This document shows positions 1-13,227 of a stretch of 64,000 bases of DNA, in pieces. The first letter of the stretch is position 1; each line of letters begins with the position of its first letter. Origin of the DNA: Arctopsyche grandis (taxonomy: Eukaryota > Arthropoda > Insecta > Trichoptera > Hydropsychidae); contig NC_135358.1 of assembly GCF_051622035.1 (NCBI RefSeq), forward strand, positions 23,378,501-23,442,500, in the 5' to 3' direction. The translations under genes were made by a program, and so were the position numbers. The notes under the pieces were generated by a model. That model had not been told where the DNA came from and ran no database searches. It saw nothing but the letters and a program-made list of their open reading frames with translations.

Positions 1-1
1 T

Positions 2-751
2 TGGTACAAGGACGGTGTTATGGTCAACGTCTCCAAGGCCACCAGGTGACATTCAAATATAATTTATTTATAGAAAAACGAAAAGATTTATACAATATAA
101 TATTATATTATGGCAACTACGAATATATGTATTTCATTACAAAACTTATACGCAATGTATTATCTGCCTTCCAAAGATGATAGATGTGTATTTGATTGCT
201 GATATTAAAGTCAGAAAGCATTACCCGATAATCTATTATAAACAAAATAACTTTTACATACATAAATAGATATATTTTTAAGAAAAAGAAATACATGTCA
301 ATACTTTTTCCCTTTCTTTTGATAAAAATGTTCTGGAAAATTATAATTTTCCTACGCAATACAGTAAAATATTGGAATTTTTTCTTTCGTTTTTTTTTTT
401 AATTCTTATGTACAATATTTCTTTGTTTGAAATAGCTCATCTTACAAAAACTTTCTACGAAATTTTCCAACCAAAATTTTAGTTCTATTGAAAATACACA
501 ATATTAGCTTATGTTTCAAAAAATAGTCAAGTTAATCCACGATGGATTAGAGTTAAACAAAAGTATATGAAATGCATTTATGTACACACAACTATACCCA
601 GTTACACAACTCAGTAATTAGCTTATAATGCGAACAACTGAGGGGTCATGGGCTCGGGTCCTGTTTCGGTGTTGCTGGCCAGACCTTGGATACATGTGAT
701 TCCAGGTCGATTTTTTCCTATCAGAGTTTTTCAATTTATTAAATTTCATTC

Positions 752-813
<62 letters not shown>

Positions 814-3800
814 ATTTATATATGAAGCATAATATACGAGTATTACAACTATGTAAGTACACATATGACTTAATTTTGGTTGCATTGAATTTCGCTTTAG
901 AAATACCTGGACTAGGCTAGTGGGACTCGAAGGCTCTTCTGGAACCAAATGGTCAGCTCTCCTAAGCGTAGCTCGAGCTGCTAAATTAGATGGAGGCCTA
1001 TTCAGGTGCCAAGCCACGTCCGGAGGTCGTCAACAGTGTCGAGCTATTCGCCTTCATGTCCTGGCACCCGACGTCCGTTTGGCTCCTATGAGTGTCACAG
1101 CCCATAAGGTAAAACGAACCTAGAATATTACAATAGTATTCTCAGTGGAACAATGCAATGCATTATTTTCTTATTTGTATAGGCGCACAATAACTATTGT
1201 TGAATCTCCAAGGCTTTCAACAACGATAACAATATACAATATGTTTCAGATAATGTTCGGGAACTTCATAAACTAAACCGAAGAGAGTCTAGTATGTTAG
1301 AAGTTGTTTTGTGTGTATTACACTGAGCTACGCGCAGCGAAGAAAGGTTCTCGTCAACTTGGTCTCAACAATAGCCGACCTTGAACCGTCGCGGTTCAAA
1401 TTTTAAATATGTAATGCTGTCTTTCTAATTGGACTTTGAGTTCAAATTTGAAACTTTTCTTCATTGCGTGATATTATTCTCAAAGCGTTTCGGGTTTCCC
1501 ACCTTTGGGAGAGGAGGGTGTGAAGTTAGAAAGTCGAGTTTAGAGGCCAAAACTAAAAGCGGGGTCAAGCTTTCATTGAAAAATTTATAGGAGTCGATTA
1601 ACTTAACGACAGAATAAATATGTTACCGTCAATGTATGTACATATCACGAAATTCTACGGATTATTAATTCTACATATTGTTAGTGCTATCGATTTGTTT
1701 GGGATTGGTTCTCATAGAGTTTGCGCTAATGATTAAATGTACAGCTATCTAAAACAAAAATTTATGTACGGTTTTAATTCGTTTGTTAACCTTCGTCAGT
1801 TTCGACTAATATAAATTTAATATTCATTTTCTTATAACTTAATTTGTGCAATGTTAAACTTTATGCTCGATAAAATAATACCCTTTTGGGTTGATTCCGT
1901 TAGGGCCCAGGCATTGGCAACCTATGACCCATGAGGTTACCAAGTGACTCATTTGACAATTTCAAGTGACCCACTTGAGTTAGCCCGTTTAAGGCTGGAG
2001 TTTTTTTCGTATAATAAATACCGTAAAATATATTTTTTAAAACAATCTATTAAAGAATATTCGTCAGATCAAAAATGATTTGTTATCTAGTGATGTAATT
2101 AGCATTGCATAAAGAAACTTTATTTACAAAGGCATGTTTAAGTTTAATTGAGTTCCGTTCAGTCTTGCTACAAATTGAATCTACGCAACAAATTGAGCAT
2201 CTACGCAACAAATTGAGGATGTAATGGAAAAGGTTATTAATATCGTAAACAAAATATGTAGTAGCACGATCGGCATCAACACACTGGTACTTCAAAGCTT
2301 TTTTGGAAGAAATTGAATCTGAATATGAAGATTTACTGTTACATGCTGAAATATGAAATATGAAGCAAAGTTCTTAATACAATAGATTTGTAGAATGCTT
2401 TGATGACATACAAATATTTCTTAACGAAATTGATAAAAATGATCTCGAACTCAATGATAAACGATGGTTTTTAAGCATTGTGTTCGTAACAGACAATGAA
2501 CTATTTAGTACATACATATGATGATTTCAATGAACGTCTAAGGAAATAACTACAAATTTTGAAAATGTACGGTGAATGAAACAGCTTTTGTCTCTTAATA
2601 AAATTTAATAGTCACGTTTTGGTTGATTTTGAGTCGCAGCCAAATAAGGTTGACGACGCCTGCGTTAGGCTATATTCATATATTATTTATTTATAGTTTT
2701 TGAACCACTGTGGCATTACAGGAAGAACCTAATGCACCACAGTGGCCTACATAAGAAAACAAATAAAATAAAATATTATAAATATTTATTACTATTATGA
2801 AGTCCTAATAGTAGAATTTAAAAAAATACAATTCGAAATATTCTTCTATATTTGGTAAATTCGATACATAAATTCTATCTGTAATCAATTCGAAATTGTA
2901 ATAATCCAAATCATAATATGCAATCCACGCAAAGTATGTAGATGAAACAATTGTCGTTCTATGTAATATGATTTTCATTTCTCACGTTACCTCGTGTCAT
3001 AACTCATATACATATATGTATGTATGTCTACCTTCATTTTATAATTCAGACGATGACTGTTTTAAGACTTCATCTTTCGACACACCTAATGTAGACATTT
3101 ATATTAATGTACTTTCTTACAAATGTAACATCTGCTCTGTGGAGTTGCAGACTTTAATAAATATAGATTCGCTCTCAGACATCAAATACACCCTTGGCAC
3201 CATACTACTAATGCGAATTTCTTATTTGTTCTTCAGGGGGATAACGTTTCGTTGACTTGTCTGTCGGCAAACAGTGGAGGGCTTCACGGAAAACTAGGCT
3301 ACAGCTGGACTAGAAATAAGGCTCTTTTTCCCTTAACGCCAGGATCCGAAGTTTGGGAAGATTTAGCACCGGCTGGAAGTATATTGCACTTATATAATAT
3401 CCAGGTATGTAATTGAAATTCTAAACATTAAATTGTTTCAATTTCTACTCTTTTGTTAAAAATTAATTTAAAATTTTAGAAATCTGGTGAATATAGCTGT
3501 CATGTGAGCAGTTCAGTGTCGGCTCGAGTTCGCTCTGTATATGTAAGAGCAGTTGCAGCTAGAACTAATGGAAATGGCGGACTTTGCCCTTCTGGATTAG
3601 CTTGGGGAGTTAAATGGCCAGCTGCTGCTCCTGCTGATCATTTGTTAGAATGTCCACCTGGTTTTTCGGGTCACGTTACTAGGTGATTTAAACTCATTTA
3701 AAATTATTATGGTTTCATCACAAGTTAATCTCAAGCTATTTATTTGAAGAAAACTTTGTGCAACTCTCATTCACTGTATTCTACACTCTTATTCATTGTA

Positions 3801-6800
3801 TCCTTAGCTTAACACTTTCAACCCGGCGTGTACCACCGGTGGCCACGTGGATAGTGCTATAGCAGACTATAATTTTACGGTTCCACTTCATTGAGCACCC
3901 CAACACTAAAATTCCTATAAAATTCTAAAGATTTAGGGACAACTCATTATATAAAGTGATTTAATGCCGTCACGCGTAATTGGGTGCCGATACGCGTGAC
4001 AGTGCAAATGTATGAAATTCACATGGGCAAATGTATGAAATCATGCGCCGGGCTGAATGTGTTAATATAAACATAGCATCTAAACTTTTCAATATTTTTC
4101 ATTCACACATTTTTTAATTTATTATGGTTAAACCAATTATATATTTTTAATATATACAAAGTCTTCCTATTATTTTTTTTTGTTTCCCTTCCGAAAGACG
4201 TGAAAAAATTATTATTATATATTTCAATAAATTTTTCCTTTACCAATTTTCAGGATATGTGAAATGAGAAATGCACCATTCGAATCCGAATGGAATATTC
4301 CTGACTTCAGAGATTGTATATCCGATGGTTTAGCAGACATCTATAATGAAGTATGCACAAAATTACCTTTAATTTATAACATTAATAATCAATTTTAATA
4401 TTGTATAATATGTGCATATTGTGTATAGTTTGAGCGTTTGACTTACGGCTACGGTAATGGTACGGCCCTAGAGACCTTACGAAAATACTTCGCTTGGATT
4501 CTGAAGAGGACGTGGTTATATCCTGGAGAAGGTGGTCGAGTTTTGCGCATGATTAAAGAAGCTCTGGATTACGCCCGCTTCTTCAACTCCCAAGCCGAAA
4601 ACGACGCCTCTGTCGAGCCATTCATAAAAATTGTCAATCAATTATTAAAATCGGAGTATGGTGTTTTAGATCAACAGGTTGGTGCTTATATTTTACTATT
4701 TGATTGTTGCATTGTTTGTATGACTTAATTTGATTCGTGGTTTTAGGGTGTTCAAGAATTACAACAAGCTATTGCCATCAGTGCTGCTTTGGTTGGGAGT
4801 ACTTCTTTTCATTTAAGTGAAATTTCTGTTTATTGTGATGTTATACATAGAGGTACATCGATCTCCAGAGTGGAATTCCCATTTAAGAATAATAGGTGCA
4901 TTGTTTTGTTTAAAAAAAAATTAAATTATGTAAGTCTGATAATTATATACAATGTTTTTATTTTTGTAGCCACGAACGTTGGGATAAAGAAAGCATAGAA
5001 TTCTACTTATCACCCATGGAAAATAAAAACATACCTGAAAAGCTAATAGTAATTTTCGTCGATTATAAAAATCTCACAAAATATTACACTTCCCTTTACT
5101 ATTCCACCGAAGTGAAGTGAGTCAAATTCTATATGTTGACTTATGAATATTTTGGTGAAATATGTATATTAATTGTATAATCAATTTTCAGCAGAGAAAA
5201 TAGTGGTGTTGAATTTTGGGTTGCATCACGAATCGTTACAATGAGAATAGTATCCGTCGAAGGAAGTACAATTTCCATTCCTGTTGATAAATTGTCTTTT
5301 AACCTTTTATTTTATCACTCGGCACCAATTCCGAGACCCAATAGTTAGTATATTATTAATTATATAATATATAGCATTCTTTTAATGGTTAGTAATTAAT
5401 ATGTACTGTTTATTTTCAGCTGAAGGCACTATAGTGTGCGGAAAATACGATAACGGAATATGGTCACAGGCTTCATGTGAGATACATCGTCTAACTGGTG
5501 ATCTCACTCAATGCTCCTGCGACGAACAAGGAATGTATGCACTTTTACTGTCGAGGAAAACTGCCCAGGTATTGACTATTCAAATTAGACAGATAAATAT
5601 TAATTCAGTACATATTATAATTATGTATGTACATATACGTAAATAAATCACTATATTAAATGATAATTTTCTAAGGTGCCATTTTTCTTAGAATAATTAG
5701 CTTAGATATATACGGACGAAATTCTGTCTTATGGACCCAAATCAATTGAGTATTTTTTTTGTATATATCGTTTTATTAATGTCATTTATGTAATACTAGT
5801 GGTTCTATCCGGCTTCGTTCGGTATTTGTAATATAAACCGCTTAAACATAGCTAATTTTAGAAATATAATAAAAATAATAGAATAGTTTTTTTTACATAT
5901 TTATTATATGCAAAATTTTGTGCTTTGAGCAAAACTACATACATATGTCTACATATGAATATTTTAATATCACTATTCAGGTATATAATATGTAGAAAGT
6001 TAATTTAAAAATATGCAGAATAGTCCTAATATTTAATATAATATATTTTCAGGGAAGTAGAAGTGAAATGGGACAAAATATAGAACTGATTGCTGGTGCT
6101 TTTGGTGGAAGTGCTTTAGGAGTACTCTTATCAGGACTTCTTTTACTTCCATCATGGCTACGAAGGCGTTGCTGCTTGATGTACTTAAAATTACATTATT
6201 GCTGTGTAACAACATTGGCGCTAAGTCTGATGTTGTACTGTCTCACTACAAACGTAAGCTGCAATATTCATTTCATAAAACTAAAATACGAAGAATCGTT
6301 CCAAATACAATGACAAAAATTCCAGATGTGCGGAAATATGGCTGGAGGGTGGCTAGAGCTTTTGTTGCTGGGAGGAGGAGCAGCTTTAGTAGCTCAACTG
6401 TTATTACTGCATGCCGAGTTGGCTTGGCCGGCCCCGCCACCACCTCACCTACCGAGAACCATACTCATGCTGATGACGGGTGTGTTATCTGATACTAATA
6501 CTTAATTAGTACCTTATACGAATTTATGTTTGTATATTTTTTTGTTTAATTGTTGTTTAGGTGTATGTGTTTTGGCTGCTTTATGCTCAAGAGCGGCTGG
6601 CGGGGACGATTGGGGACTCAAATTCCACTCCACTTCATTGATTATATTTGCAGCTGCTTCCTCGTTGTTAATCGCCCTACATTTCTTATTGTGCATATGC
6701 GTGGCTGCACGTCTACGCTTACTCGCTACAAAGTTGCCCGATCGACATAATTATATCCAGAAAAGGTAATTTTATTTTTAGAAAAGTATTTTTAGTCTTT

Positions 6801-9021
6801 AGAGTGTGTTTGATAGTTGTTTTTTTATATTGTATTTCAGGATGGGATTGATGAGGCGAAGTGCTGCTATTTTCTTATGTAGCATAGCTATGGAAGTGTC
6901 GATTGTAATTCATTACAACATGCCGAGTTCGGTGACGAGTAATACACTAGCAGCAACAACTATGCTCTTAGTAAGTGGATTCATTTTTAAGTTGTCTTTG
7001 TATATAAAGTCTTGCTTTGAACACCAATGGATAAGTACTAAAAAAAAATTATATACAATACAAATGTCAGAATATATAAACTTTGAAATCAAATTTGAGT
7101 GTGCTTAATATACTAAGACAAATATATATGTTTTCACTACAGGGAGCTATGGTGTTTTGTTGCTACATTGTGCGAGATGAAAGTTCAGGTGGAATCAGAA
7201 GACTTTTAAGACCGAAAGAAGCTGACTGGGATTGTAGCTCGGATTATGTCAACACTTCTTTAAGTTGTAAGCATTGGTCTAAACCTTAGTGATATACATA
7301 TGTTTTTAAACTCTTGACTTACAGTATTTATTTTTTTAAGTCTTCATAAAGCAAGGCTGCGAAGCAGAATCTCGCAGTGCTCCTACAGGAGAGAGTTCGA
7401 TGGCACTGGCACAGCCTCCGACCCATTGGAGAACTCCACCATCGCACGGACATCATTCAACAGACCATCGGGATAGGTATTGATATTTTTATAATTGATG
7501 TTCTCATTAATGGGGATACGAAAATATCATACTATGAATTTCTTTATATAATTTATCTGTATCTCAGACACCGTCCAATTTCTCAGGGTCGGTATAAATC
7601 ACAATCGTCTAGAAAACTCTATCCTTATGGTAGAAGATCAAGAATTGGGACCGCATGCGAAGCGATATCATAGTTTTAAATGCATGAGCAGTAGATTGTA
7701 AAGTGGTTATACTTAAAAAAATCATTTTGCATAAATTATCCAGAGGTAAATATATTTATAAGAAAGGATGTACAAAACATTTTCTATGCTTCCTAAAATC
7801 CACATTTTTTTTTAACATTTATATAAATAACATTAATTAAAAATTTAACATTATCCTTTTATACATAGCTAACAAAATTTTGTATTTTCATCCCATTGAC
7901 AACAACTGATCAAATTCCCATTTACTTATTTTTTTGATCAATATTTGATTGAAAATCATCATTTGTAAAATTATATTTATTTATTAAATATGTATACATC
8001 ACTGATTTTTTTTAAGACAATAATGATACTAACAGATTATTTTCCAATAGCTATGAAATGAAATATGAATTTTGATCAATTTTAACTGTTTTGTTTACTA
8101 AAATTTGTTTACATGTACTAATGGTGTAATTTATGCAATTTATCTAAAAAAAATACATAATATAATATGTACATATGTATGTATATAACATACACACACC
8201 TACATTTGTACTACATACATACATATATAAATTCACATAATAAATTATAGTTCATCAAAACATATTTCCAATCTTTCAGATCGATTGGCAAACAAGCCGA
8301 CATTGTAAAGAGTGTAGAATTTAAAAACATACCATCTAGAATGGACAGTCCTGACAGACCAGCCACGAGCTCGATGGTTGGCCCAGTCTCGAGCGTATGT
8401 GATTTGGTACCAGCTTGTGCATCTTCAATACCCTCGACCGTCGATTCACCCACTCCACATCCCCAAGAGTATGTGACACGCGTATGCGTCGAGCTGGGCA
8501 TACTGAGCAGATCGTCGCAGCCTCCACCAGGACCTCCAGAGCCTCCGATACTTTTATGTTCGGTCGACTTTGAACCATACTCGGACCACAAATACGACAT
8601 ATCCAGCATGGATACAGCTGATAATTGCGTACTATGCATTGGAAAGTCATCTAAGCAAGATGAATTACCATCTCCAGCTCCCATTAAAAGTTGTCTGAAA
8701 AACAAAGACACTCAACCGATCTATAATAAAGATGTTACATTGAAAGATTCGCCGTCAACTGAGTCCGAAGATGAAAGTAATTTAAATTCAGAAAGTGATT
8801 CTTCAAAGACGTTGTGCGAGGAGCACGGTGCTTCAGGTGGGACTCAGCCGAATATAGATGGAATGCTAGATCTCATATCGCATGATTTAGATTATCTGCT
8901 GAATAGAACTGCTCCGACGGCTCCAGCTGCCATACCGAGTAACGTCAAACACATGAGACAACCAAGTGGAGATACTAAATTGTTTACGGTGTTGGACAAA
9001 ATACAAGAGGAGAGTTTATAA
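2..9021 (+). CDS. ADGRA3: Adhesion GPCR, ADGRA (GPR123/124/125) type, 5'-partial
   Basis: Eighteen exons join in frame: 2-45, 901-1108, 3237-3404, 3480-3682, 4254-4350, 4429-4677, 4747-4895, 4970-5116, 5192-5343, 5420-5568, 6053-6253, 6326-6479, 6561-6765, 6841-6970, 7143-7266, 7341-7476, 7587-7697 and 8280-9021. They give 1122 residues; the N terminus lies upstream of the window. In order: an Ig domain (residues about 1-65; WYKDG, then DGGLFRCQA), a second Ig (85-160; VSLTC, GYSW, GEYSCHV), a Cys/Trp-rich hormone-receptor domain (about 175-225), a GAIN-like region (240-470), a GPS (475-520; Cys-Trp-Cys then CSCDEQG), seven hydrophobic segments (about 528-780) and a Ser/Pro-rich acidic tail of about 330 residues ending EESL, which fits a class III PDZ ligand. 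Ig+HormR+GAIN+7TM is the ADGRA signature; the family's LRRs would lie upstream. The GPS lacks the HL(T/S) cleavage tripeptide, so self-cleavage looks unlikely (inference). The acceptor at 7586 rather than 7567 was chosen because only it avoids a stop and joins the tail exon in phase. It should act as a plasma-membrane receptor; the ligand cannot be told from sequence. Confidence 0.86.
620..750 (+). repeat. SINE-like fragment in ADGRA intron 1
   Basis: A GGGCTCGGGTCC stretch resembling a pol III box B is followed by a block (about 675-740: TGCTGGCCAGACCTTGGAT, then CCTATCAGAGTTT). The same block recurs at about 15330-15385 and 20325-20385. It is one of three copies of a tRNA-derived SINE family in this window; the 5' part is decayed. 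Confidence 0.6.
753..809. repeat. (TA)n microsatellite
   Basis: An uninterrupted AT dinucleotide tract of roughly 55 bp lies in ADGRA intron 1, just after the SINE fragment. Its length is probably polymorphic. Confidence 0.95.
1908..2680 (+). pseudogene. Fossil hAT transposase (GTF2IRD2/ZBED-like), in ADGRA intron 2
   Basis: A hAT-like end (CAGGCATTGGCAACC) starts at 1908. From about 2243 one frame reads STHWYFKAFLEEIESEYEDL. After a frame change another reads RFVECFDDIQIFLNEIDKND. These match the order of conserved blocks in GTF2IRD2/ZBED-type domesticated and free hAT transposases (NHRQF..LLEEIE.EY.DL, then RFFEL...I..FL). Stops and frame changes show it is dead. A clear right-hand end was not found, so the 3' limit is approximate. 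Confidence 0.6.
2690..2790 (+). repeat. Retroposon-like 3' tail with hairpin, in ADGRA intron 2
   Basis: A hairpin (CCACTGTGG ... CCACAGTGG, 2702-2743) is followed by an A-rich tail built of AAATAAAATAAAAT. The layout matches the end of the SINE copy at 15590-15655 (hairpin CCAGGAAGGC ... GCCTTCCTGG, then an AAATAAAATAA tail). This suggests a shared retroposon 3' end although the stem sequence differs. Confidence 0.4.
5795..5915 (+). repeat. Dispersed repeat family 'CTAGTGGTT', copy 1
   Basis: This lies in the ADGRA intron between exons 5420-5568 and 6053-6253. It begins CTAGTGGTTCTATCCGGCTT and continues with CGGTATTTGTAATATAAAC. The same block occurs at about 36545-36600 (reverse), 39588-39640 and 53468-53530. 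No coding capacity is visible. Confidence 0.65.
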
Positions 9022-12000
9022 AAATTTATTATTCACACATATTCACACGTCGGACCAAAGAGTATGAAAAGATTTCAATCTCAATGTCAATTGAATTTTC
9101 ACCGAAGAATTACATATTATTTTTGATTTATTTATATATTAAATGCAGTTGAAATATATTTTATCCTTCCCTGTTTGCGTGATTGGATTTTAAATATGAG
9201 GTTTAGTTCTAATATACGATTTGTTTGTCTTTAAAACCTTCCATAAACTAAATGTTCATATATGAACGGCAATTTAGCTAGGTAGTAACTTTGAAAAACA
9301 GTTCAAAAGTCGGTTTTATTTTTAATCTCAACAAATAAGCGTTAAATTTAGTCACGATTTTTTCCCCATTCATGATTATTTTCCATAATAACGATGATAT
9401 GTATCGTTGAGATCTTTTTTCTTCAAATATTTATGAACTTATTACTAGCATATGTAAAAAAGTACCATTTAATTTGTTCCATATCTGCAATAAATTTAAT
9501 TTGAACATAAATGTATTTTAGAACTAAGCCTCATAAATAAATTTTTTGTAAATTTTGAATTTAATTATGATGGTTCAGAACTATATTCTTATTAAAATAA
9601 ACTTGAAAAATTTAATACATTTCGTGTATGTACAGTCCAAAAAAAACTGGGAAATAACATCAATTTTGCGTGAAAAAAATTCTACTGTTACAATTAATTT
9701 CTATTAAAAAAGATTCAACGTTTAATCTAAACACTAAACAATATTAAAAAATAAGATTTTATGTTTGACAATGTATGTATGTAAATGCTCCATAAATGAC
9801 ACAGTAGCTCAGAGTTTGAAATTTAGTCGTTAAGAAATCTTCTTGTATATAATTTGTACATATGTATGTATATACTAATTAGTTAACTTCACTCACAAAT
9901 CGAAATATTAAAAAAATAAAACTATCCTTTCTTGTATGTCCATGAAAATTTCAAACTTTTATATTATTATATGTACCTATCTCTTTATCTCTCAATGTTT
10001 TCAATCCTTCCTTATTATCAAAAGAAAACGATTGAATTATTATATTTATTAAACAATGTGATTATTCGTGTTGAAGATGTGTACTAAGATATTTTTTTTA
10101 TAAATAAATAAATAAAAATGGTGCGTGAAAAAAATATGGCAATATAACATGAAAATTAATTGTGCCGATTTGTATTTGGTGCAGATGATTGATCGACTGA
10201 AAAATATCGTTATAAAATTAATATCAACACAAATTGAATTAATCTCACATAATAATTTAATTTCTGAACAAACTAAAACCAAATTTTTGTTATTCACTTC
10301 ATTGATATTTAAATTGTAAATATACTCACAAAAAACAATAAATATTCAAACTATACGTTTTAATGTGTACTAAATTATGCACAATTATAAATATGCAATT
10401 GTACATTTATAAATTTAGGTCGACAGAAAAATTATTGAAAATATTGATTTGTGTTTGTTTTCGTATGTCTAGTCGATAATTATATGTATGCCGGTTTAAC
10501 TCGGCACTCAGAGGGAACACCTATTACCTGCCGAGGTAGCCCGGTTCTACTATATATTCAAAGAATAGTAAGTAAGCCGTCGGGTCATTCATGTCATTTA
10601 GTTTCATTTACATTAAATGTTATCTGTGATACTAAAAAAAATATTTTATATGAAATCATGTTCAAAGGGTATTTATAATTAGATCGATTTTGTTGTATTG
10701 AATTGTGTATTATGAAAGTTTTCACAATAAATATTATTACAAAACAGAAAATATATTTTTAAAATACATACATACATACATTATTAAAATGATACAAATG
10801 CATGCATGTACATATAATGACTAAAAAAATAGTCTTTTTTTTCTAAATAATTTTTAATTTTTTATGTACATCAACAGTTATATAAAAATTTGCATTGGAA
10901 GAATTAAAATTAATTGATTGCATTAAAAATAAATTTCAATTTATTAAAACTTACTCTACCTTTACTACGAGTTTTAAAATAAATATAAAACCAACAACAT
11001 AACATGCTTATAAAAATAAGAATTGTAATATAAATAACACAGCGGTTAAAAGTTGATCAACAACTGACGTATAAGAATGTTTACTAGAATTAGATATCGT
11101 TTTTCATATTTTTAGCTTTTTCTATATTTATTCTATATACCTATTATATATTTACAATGATATAAGGCGACAGTAACAAGAGCGTAATACGTATGATTAA
11201 GAATAATTTAATTACAAAGGCCAAATAATACAGTCACAGTACAAATTTTTACATACATATGTATTGTACATTATATACAAATTCATACATACAAAGAAAT
11301 TAAATGGAAAATTTATATGAAATGACATTTGAAAGCAATATTATAGGTATAATTTTTTTATCGATTACATATAATTTATACTACTAGTTAGGACTTACCC
11401 ACTGGACGATCGGGTCATCATAGAAACATTCGTTTGAAAAATACTTGAAAAGCACCCCACTAGATATTCGAGATGTACTTACATACACATACATATGTTT
11501 CAAATGATACTTTTAAATGAAAATATATTTTGATATTATATACATATATATTACATACTAAATATTTACCTAAGTTCGGTTTGCATATTACATACACAAA
11601 ACTTTATTCTAGATTTAATGGCTTATTTTTTACAATCGGGGAATTAAAATTAGTAATAATAAGCTGGGTGATATTCTTGCAAGATGCTACAGAATCACAT
11701 ATAAGGTGAATAAGCTTAACGAAAAATTAATAATAAAAAAAAGAAAACTCAAACAATAATGTATTGCAATTTTAATAACAAAACATACAATGTAAATAAA
11801 AATAATGAAGTATTATTTGACGAGCATTACAGAACAAACAGCAAAATAGTAAAAGTAAAACTTAAACTATACAATATATATATGTAGGTACATAAATGTG
11901 ATATTTAAACAATTTCATTTCTATATCTAATATGCATATTGTATGTATGTATATGACTTTACATACATATGTATACACACACTGGCTTTTAATACATATA

Positions 12001-12685
12001 CATACGCTAATGATAAAATTTTGAATTCATCTCTGGTTATGCATTTGAAACTTTATTTCACATAAATAAATACATATTTGACTTATTTACATCATATTTT
12101 CCTTTTATTTAAATTTCTTTGTTGATATTCAATAAATATGACATCAAATGAGTAATATAAAACCCAAATTTATTTTCTAATATAAAAATATGGACATACA
12201 AAAGTAAAAATATAAATTATTGTTGTACAGTTCATTATAAATTATATTTCCAGATACAAAATGACGTATCAAACATTAATTTTCCATTATCAATACACAA
12301 TCTGTACACACATACATACATACATTGATATTGGTATTGATAAAAAAGAAATATTCATTAAACACGACTATACCCTTGTTCTAACAAAAAGCCATAGATG
12401 GATAATCCAACTTAATACATTTCCTTATCTACGAAAAAACAAGTTTTTATTATACTATTATCACCGTTATAACACTCTTCCACATTATCTTTGTGAGCGT
12501 TCTTAATTTTACAGCTGCACTATTACTACTATTAAAATAAATGTAAATATACATACATTAATTTTTCTTCCACACATCCATGATATTTATCTCTTTATTT
12601 AAGATATTATCATTATATTAAAAAAAAACTATTAATTGGTGATAAACATTTAACATCAATATAATATTTGTATTCATTAGCAAAC
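9022..12685. other. ADGRA 3' UTR and AT-rich intergenic DNA
   Basis: No gene is recognisable. The first part is probably 3' UTR: AATAAA occurs near 9536 and 9590. The rest is AT-rich with many TATGTACATA-type words and no clear repeat ends. A short inverted pair (CTCGGCA ... TGCCGAG, about 10500-10535) sits in otherwise featureless sequence. Confidence 0.6.
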
Positions 12686-12689
12686 ACGG

Positions 12690-12852
12690 GGTAGGAACTC
12701 TACAACATGGTCGAGTTTGGGTCGCCACCTTGCAAGTTAAGAACGATTCGATGATGTTGGTGGCTACTGCTTTACTTCTTTCCCTGCCATCATATTAAAT
12801 AGCCGTGTACTAAATCACACCGTCATTTCATTCTTTTCGCCCCCATAATGGC
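12690..12852 (+). repeat. LTR-like relic, diverged copy 1
   Basis: It shares a core (ACATGGTCGAGTTTGG, 12706-12721) and an end block (GTCATTTCATTC ... CGCCCCCATAAT) with the sequence at 20542-20700. Between the two blocks both carry an A+T-rich polyadenylation-like stretch. The size (about 160 bp) is that of a TRIM-type solo LTR. This copy lacks clear termini. Confidence 0.45.
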
Positions 12853-12951
12853 GAAAACCATTTTTATATATTAAATAATTAATGTCTGGGATTTACAACT
12901 TACTATATTGTATATATTTATTAATTTCGAACTGAGAAATAATATATGTAT

Positions 12952-13135
12952 CAGTGGCGTGCCTTTTATCGCACGACTTTACTTATGTAGGTGTGCGCGA
13001 GTAGGATATAAGTGATACAGCAAGTAGGATACACAGGATACTGTGACGTGTCACAGCATGCTCTTGTATCCAACTCGCACTAATCTAAGTACAGCTGTGC
13101 GATAGAAACAAATAAATTTTCACCGCACGCCACTG
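12952..13135. mobile_element. Short hAT-type MITE with perfect 8-bp TSD
   Basis: The 184-bp element has 11-bp terminal inverted repeats (CAGTGGCGTGC / GCACGCCACTG). It is flanked on both sides by the perfect 8-bp duplication ATATGTAT (12944-12951 and 13136-13143). The CAGTGGCG start and 8-bp TSD are diagnostic of hAT transposons. It has no coding capacity. The first eight bases match the end of the autonomous hAT at 43978-51964, so that element could mobilise it (inference). Confidence 0.92.
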
Positions 13136-13227
13136 ATATGTATGTAATATGCATTAGTAGCGATTTATGGCAGCGTCAAAGCTGAAAACACATTGTGAAC
13201 ACAAAAAAAGAACATGTCACAAAAAAC

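Noticed and set aside
8211..8711. Minus-strand open frames of 166 and 104 codons
   Set aside because: They are antisense to the ADGRA last exon, which explains the sequence fully.
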